This document shows positions 5,511 to 8,432 of a stretch of DNA of 8,432 bases, one piece after another. Position 1 is the stretch's first letter; every line of letters starts with the position of its first letter. The stretch comes from Treponema sp. Lineage in GTDB: Bacteria; Spirochaetota; Spirochaetia; Treponematales; Breznakiellaceae. The notes beneath the pieces are model-generated. The model saw nothing but the letters and a program-made list of their open reading frames with translations, ran no database searches and was not told the origin of the DNA. Made by a program: the position numbers and the translations under genes. Location of the stretch: NCBI GenBank assembly GCA_031255615.1, contig JAIRSD010000054.1:1-8432 (forward strand). Direction: 5' to 3'.

Positions 5511-5666
5511 AGGCTGCTTGGTCTAAAAGGCAGGATATGCAGATGGAAGAAATTTACCACGAAGGTGCGCGGAGGGCGGGGAGTGAAGGCGCTTTTTCAT
5601 TCCTTCGTGTTCCTTTGTGCGCCTTCGTGGTTAATATTCTTGTTCCCGGTCATTTCGCTTATCCGG
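5511..5666 (+). repeat. MITE-like imperfect palindrome, copy A
   Basis: The repeat starts AGGCTGCTTGGTCTAAAA and ends CGCTTATCCGG. Its ends are imperfect inverted repeats: CAGGATATGC on the left against GCTTATCCGG on the right. Further in, TTTACCACGAAGG (5553-5565) pairs with CCTTCGTGGTTAA (5622-5634), with 15 of 18 positions matching over the longer arms. A second CCTTCGTG lies at 5602-5609. It carries no transposase, fits a non-autonomous element or a large RNA hairpin, and fills the gap before the oxidoreductase gene. Two related copies lie at 8081-8432. Confidence 0.75.
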
Positions 5667-5753
5667 TGATGTAGCCTAAGCAAGGTACGAGCGGGGCGGT
5701 CCGAAACGCCGGTTTTGGGGCGGCCCGTATTCAGTCTATGGGGAGGAGTTGCC

Positions 5754-6743
5754 ATGAAGGATCTTATTAATTGGGCGGTGGCGGGGACCGGGGGTATCAG
5801 CAACCGGTTCGTCATGGGGCTGCGGGACGCGAAGGGGGCGCGGCTTTACGCGGCTTCCTCCCGGGGCAAGGAAAGGGCGGAAGCCTTTGCCGCCCGCTAC
5901 GGTTTTGAAAAGGCCTACGGCGATTATCAGGCCATGCTGGAGGATCCCGCGGTGGACGCCGTCTATATCGGGACCCCCCACAGCGCCCACAAGGAGATGG
6001 CCCTGGCGGCCTTCCGGGCGAAGAAGGCGGTGCTTTGCGAAAAGCCGGTCAGCATCAACGCCGCGGAGCTTTCCGCCATGATCGCGGAGGCCCGGGCCAA
6101 CAAGGTGTTTTTTATGGAGGCCCTGTGGACCCGCTTTGTGCCGCCCCTGGTCAAGGTAAGGGAATGGCTTGCCGGCGGCATCATCGGGGAACCCCGGATG
6201 GTGCAGGCCAATTTCTGTTTTTCCGCTCCCTTTAATCCCCAGGGCCGGCTCTACAACAGGGAACTGGGAGGCGGGGCCCTCCTTGACGCGGGGATCTACC
6301 CCCTCTCCCTGGCGTCCCTTGTGTTCGGCGGCCGAAAGCCGGCGGCCGTTCATTCCCAGATGCACCTGGGGGAGACGGGAGTCGACGAGGAGGTCTCCGT
6401 CCTGCTTTCCTACGGCGGGCCCCGGATGGCGGCGCTCAGCGCGGCCGTCAGCACCGCGGCGGTAAACGACTGCTGGATCTACGGGACCCAGGGCTATATC
6501 CGGCTGCCGGATTTCGTCTTTTCCCACAGCGCGGAACTCCGCCTCCACGGCCGCTACAGCTACCGCTACGAGCCGGAATTTTTCTCCAACGGCTACAACT
6601 ACGAGGCTGAGGAAGTGATGAACTGCCTCAGGGAGGGAAAACTGGAAAGCGATACGATGAGTCTCGCCGAATCCCTGTGTATCATGGAGACCATGGACTG
6701 CATCCGCGCCCAAAACGGGTTCCGGTATCCGGGGGAAGGGTGA
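5754..6743 (+). CDS. Gfo/Idh/MocA-family oxidoreductase
   Basis: A cytosolic NAD(P)-dependent dehydrogenase of 329 residues. An N-terminal Rossmann fold carries the dinucleotide loop AVAGTGGIS (8-16). The YIGTPHSAHKEMAL segment (71-84) is followed by CEKPVSINAAEL with the family's Glu-Lys-Pro at 96-98, where Lys97 is the usual catalytic or substrate-contacting lysine. The C-terminal alpha/beta domain contains GGGALLDAGIYPL (172-184), with Asp178 and Tyr182 in the usual substrate-side positions. Overall it looks most like the dihydrodiol dehydrogenase/glucose-fructose oxidoreductase-like branch; the natural substrate, probably a sugar or polyol, cannot be told from sequence. ATG 5754 has GGAGG about 6 bases upstream and is preferred over a TTG at 5715. 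It is the first gene of a three-gene operon; its stop overlaps the next start by 4 bases. Confidence 0.9.
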   Translation: MKDLINWAVAGTGGISNRFVMGLRDAKGARLYAASSRGKERAEAFAARYGFEKAYGDYQAMLEDPAVDAVYIGTPHSAHKEMALAAFRAKKAVLCEKPVSINAAELSAMIAEARANKVFFMEALWTRFVPPLVKVREWLAGGIIGEPRMVQANFCFSAPFNPQGRLYNRELGGGALLDAGIYPLSLASLVFGGRKPAAVHSQMHLGETGVDEEVSVLLSYGGPRMAALSAAVSTAAVNDCWIYGTQGYIRLPDFVFSHSAELRLHGRYSYRYEPEFFSNGYNYEAEEVMNCLREGKLESDTMSLAESLCIMETMDCIRAQNGFRYPGEG

Positions 6744-7387
6744 AAAAAGAATTTCTCCCCTATGACACGGTGCGGAACAATACCCTGAAGCTGGCCCACC
6801 GGATATACCGGGAGGGCTTCGTCCCCGATGTGATCTATGTGTCCCTCCGGGGCGGGGCCTATCTGGGAAACGTGATCAGCGAATACTTCAAGATAGTCCG
6901 CAAAAAAGGCCGGCCCGTGTACTACGCCGCGGTGGTGGCCCGGTCTTACGCGGATGTGATGAGCCAGGAGCGGGTCTCCGTGGAGGGCTGGACCTACGAT
7001 CCCGCCCATCTGCGGACCGGGGACCGGGTGCTTCTGGTGGACGACATATTCGATTCGGGGCGCACCATAAACCACCTGGCGGCGATCATCCTGGAAAAGG
7101 GCATACCCCGGGAGGATCTTAAAATAGCGGTCCACGATTACAAATATTTTTACGATAAGCCCCAACAGCTTCCCGTCCAGCCCGATTATTACTGCCGCCG
7201 GCATGAACTGTCGGTAAGGGACGAGCCCCGGTGGATCCACTACATGAGCCATGAACTGGTGGGGCTGGGGGAAGATGAACTTGAGCGGCATTACTACCGC
7301 GCCGACGGGGAACTGCGGGAAGTGCTGGGAATCATCAATTCAGCCGGGGGGGCCGGGCAAACCGGACAGGCCGGATCCCATGGATGA
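6740..7387 (+). CDS. Phosphoribosyltransferase, type I fold
   Basis: A cytosolic enzyme of 215 residues in the PRPP-binding phosphoribosyltransferase family. The 13-residue PRPP loop VLLVDDIFDSGRT (97-109) is intact, and an SLRGGAYLG loop (35-43) sits where the pyrophosphate-binding loop is expected. These suggest a hypoxanthine/xanthine-guanine-type purine salvage enzyme, but the base specificity is uncertain. The C-terminal part (about 135-200) with DYYCRRHELSVRDEPRWIHYMSHEL resembles the bacterial xanthine-guanine type hood region, where a Trp-Ile-x-Tyr-P-like segment contacts the purine; here it is WIHYM. The GTG start at 6740 overlaps the previous stop (GTGA) and is preceded by GGGGGAAGG. 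The last 8 bases overlap RNase HII. Translational coupling on both sides is likely. Confidence 0.85.
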   Translation: MKKEFLPYDTVRNNTLKLAHRIYREGFVPDVIYVSLRGGAYLGNVISEYFKIVRKKGRPVYYAAVVARSYADVMSQERVSVEGWTYDPAHLRTGDRVLLVDDIFDSGRTINHLAAIILEKGIPREDLKIAVHDYKYFYDKPQQLPVQPDYYCRRHELSVRDEPRWIHYMSHELVGLGEDELERHYYRADGELREVLGIINSAGGAGQTGQAGSHG

Positions 7388-7988
7388 AGACCCGGCGGGC
7401 GGGGTCTGCGGGTTCGACGAGGCGGGAAGGGGCCCCCTGGCGGGGCCGGTCTGCGCCGCCGCGGTCGTCCTGCCGCCGGGGTTCCCCCGGGATATGCTGG
7501 GGGATTCGAAAAAACTTTCTCCCAAAAGGCGGGAGGAGGCCCGGCGCCTCATCTTGCAGCGCGCCGCCTGGGGCGTCGGCTGGGCCGCCGCCGCCGAAAT
7601 TGATCGTATCAACATCCTGCGCTCAAGCCTCCTGGCCATGCGGCGGGCCTGGGAGGATCTTCTTTTCCATGTTCCGGGGATTCTCCGGCGGGAGCCGCCC
7701 CTCCGGGCGGTGGTGGACGGCCTCTACACGCCGGAACTGCCCATTCCCGCCAGGGCCCTGGTAAAGGCCGACGCCTCCGTGCCGGAAGTGATGGCCGCCT
7801 CCATCCTTGCCAAGACCCAGCGGGACCGGCTTATGGAGCTTTACGGCTGCATCTACCCCGAATACGGCTACGAAACCCATAAGGGCTACCCTACCAGGGC
7901 CCACCGGGAGGTCCTGCGGCGCCGGGGCCCCTCGCCGATACAGCGCTTAAGTTTTACGTTCAAGGATTCCCCTCCCCCAAAGGGTTAA
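7380..7988 (+). CDS. rnhB: Ribonuclease HII
   Basis: A cytosolic enzyme of 202 residues that cuts RNA in RNA-DNA hybrids and starts removal of single ribonucleotides from DNA. Motifs are GFDEAGRGPLAGP (11-23) with catalytic Asp13 and Glu14 and the GRG ribose-recognition loop, DSKKLSP (42-48), EIDRINIL (73-80), VVDG with Asp113, KADASVPEVMAASILAKTQRD with Asp131, and HKGYPTRAH (167-175). All four metal-binding acids are present. The C-terminal PSPIQRLSF has Gln where His is usual (HRxSF). The ATG at 7380 overlaps the phosphoribosyltransferase stop by 8 bases and agrees with the family N-terminus. It is the last gene of the operon. Function is highly likely to be normal. Confidence 0.94.
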   Translation: MDEDPAGGVCGFDEAGRGPLAGPVCAAAVVLPPGFPRDMLGDSKKLSPKRREEARRLILQRAAWGVGWAAAAEIDRINILRSSLLAMRRAWEDLLFHVPGILRREPPLRAVVDGLYTPELPIPARALVKADASVPEVMAASILAKTQRDRLMELYGCIYPEYGYETHKGYPTRAHREVLRRRGPSPIQRLSFTFKDSPPPKG

Positions 7989-8011
7989 ACCGCCGGACAG
8001 GGGGCCGCGCC

Positions 8012-8034
8012 GGGTTTTTGCGGGGCAAAAACCC
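8012..8034. repeat. Single hairpin of the triloop family after rnhB
   Basis: A 10-bp perfect stem GGGTTTTTGC/GCAAAAACCC with loop GGG lies 23 bases after the RNase HII stop. The stem core is identical to that at 195-223, where the loop is GAA. A GCCGGC-containing palindrome region follows at about 8050-8070, echoing the GCCGGC hairpin at 235-252. There is no U-tract, so terminator function is doubtful even though the position suits one. Confidence 0.6.
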
Positions 8035-8080
8035 CAAGCCCAAACGTGGCATGCCGGCATGGAGGCCGGCTGTATCCAGG

Positions 8081-8245
8081 GGGCTGCTTGGCCTAAAAGA
8101 CCGGATATGCGGACGGAAGAAATTTACCACGGAGGCGAGGAAGGCGCACGAAGACCGGGGATTGGAGGCGCTTTTTCATTCCTTCGTGTTCCTTGGTGCC
8201 CCTTCGTGGTTAACATTCGTATTCCCGGCCGTTTCACTTATCCGG
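8081..8245 (+). repeat. MITE-like imperfect palindrome, copy B
   Basis: Same orientation as copy A and clearly homologous from GGGCTGCTTGGCCTAAAA to CACTTATCCGG. Left arm CCGGATATGCGGA and right end TATCCGG are inverted. The inner arms TTTACCACGGAGG and CCTTCGTGGTTAA are kept, as is the CTTTTTCATTCCTTCGTG block. It lies about 90 bases after RNase HII. Confidence 0.75.
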
Positions 8246-8268
8246 TGTAGTGCAATCGCGGTACTCGC

Positions 8269-8432
8269 AGGCTGATTAGTCTAAAAAATTGGATATGCGG
8301 ACGGAAGAAGACAGAAGAAATTGACCACGAAGGCGGGGATTGGAGGCGTCTTTTCATTCCTTTGTGTTCCTGGCGAGCCGTAGTTCGCCTTGGTGGTTTA
8401 TCTTCCTGTTCCCTGTCCTTTCGCTTATCCGG
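8269..8432 (+). repeat. MITE-like imperfect palindrome, copy C (reaches the window edge)
   Basis: A more diverged copy directly after copy B, offset by about 189 bases. It shares GGCTGATTAGTCTAAAA, GGATATGCGGACGGAAGAA, GACCACGAAGGCG, TTTTCATTCCTTTGTGTTCC and the terminal TTTCGCTTATCCGG. A small duplication around GAAGAAGACAGAAGAAA and an insertion near 8370-8384 distinguish it. The element appears complete at the window end, but flanking DNA is not visible. Confidence 0.7.

Noticed and set aside
5304..5669. An open frame whose C-terminal end (FHSFVFLCAPSW...) resembles that of a frame at 8018-8275
   Set aside because: The peptide likeness comes entirely from the DNA repeat copies A and B; the frames have no ribosome-binding site and no conserved N-terminal part.

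Overview
The window is a GC-rich bacterial segment (protein-coding lines run near 68% G+C by hand count) with nine confident protein genes in three transcription blocks, separated by intergenic DNA unusually full of palindromes and repeats. No rRNA, tRNA, CRISPR array, transposase or integrase was seen. The host is uncertain. The style of the lipoprotein and the mix of neighbours suggest a spirochaete, possibly a Treponema-like gut lineage, but this is an impression and not a demonstrated assignment.

Layout. Positions 1-477 hold no convincing gene but carry a run of perfect short hairpins. A single lipoprotein gene lies on the minus strand (478-1221), with its own good promoter far upstream (1405-1434). 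Next comes a minus-strand molybdenum cofactor cluster, read from right to left: moaC (4289-3780), moaA (3787-2768), a 300-base spacer holding a hairpin element, a MOSC-domain gene (2466-2020) and mogA (2030-1530). MoaA and MoaC make cyclic pyranopterin monophosphate from GTP. MogA adenylylates molybdopterin so that molybdate can be inserted. The MOSC protein probably handles sulfur or metal in the same pathway. The genes for molybdopterin synthase (moaD, moaE) and for MoeA are not in this window.

The plus strand then carries a rhomboid-family intramembrane protease gene (4826-5422) behind a good promoter that would give an almost leaderless mRNA. After an intergenic repeat comes a tightly overlapping three-gene operon: a Gfo/Idh/MocA-type oxidoreductase (5754-6743), a phosphoribosyltransferase (6740-7387) and RNase HII (7380-7988). 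The window ends in tandem copies of the repeat that also lies before this operon.

The most unusual content is non-coding. One repeat family is a modular string of perfect stems with three-base loops, joined by conserved linkers. It appears at 148-316, at 2523-2678, inverted at 4461-4723, and in part at 8012-8034. Between copies the stems change on both arms together, so pairing is kept while the sequence varies. Two inverted copies bracket moaA-moaC. A second family is an imperfect palindrome of about 155-165 bases resembling a MITE (5511-5666, 8081-8245, 8269-8432); its copies flank the oxidoreductase-phosphoribosyltransferase-RNase HII operon as direct repeats.
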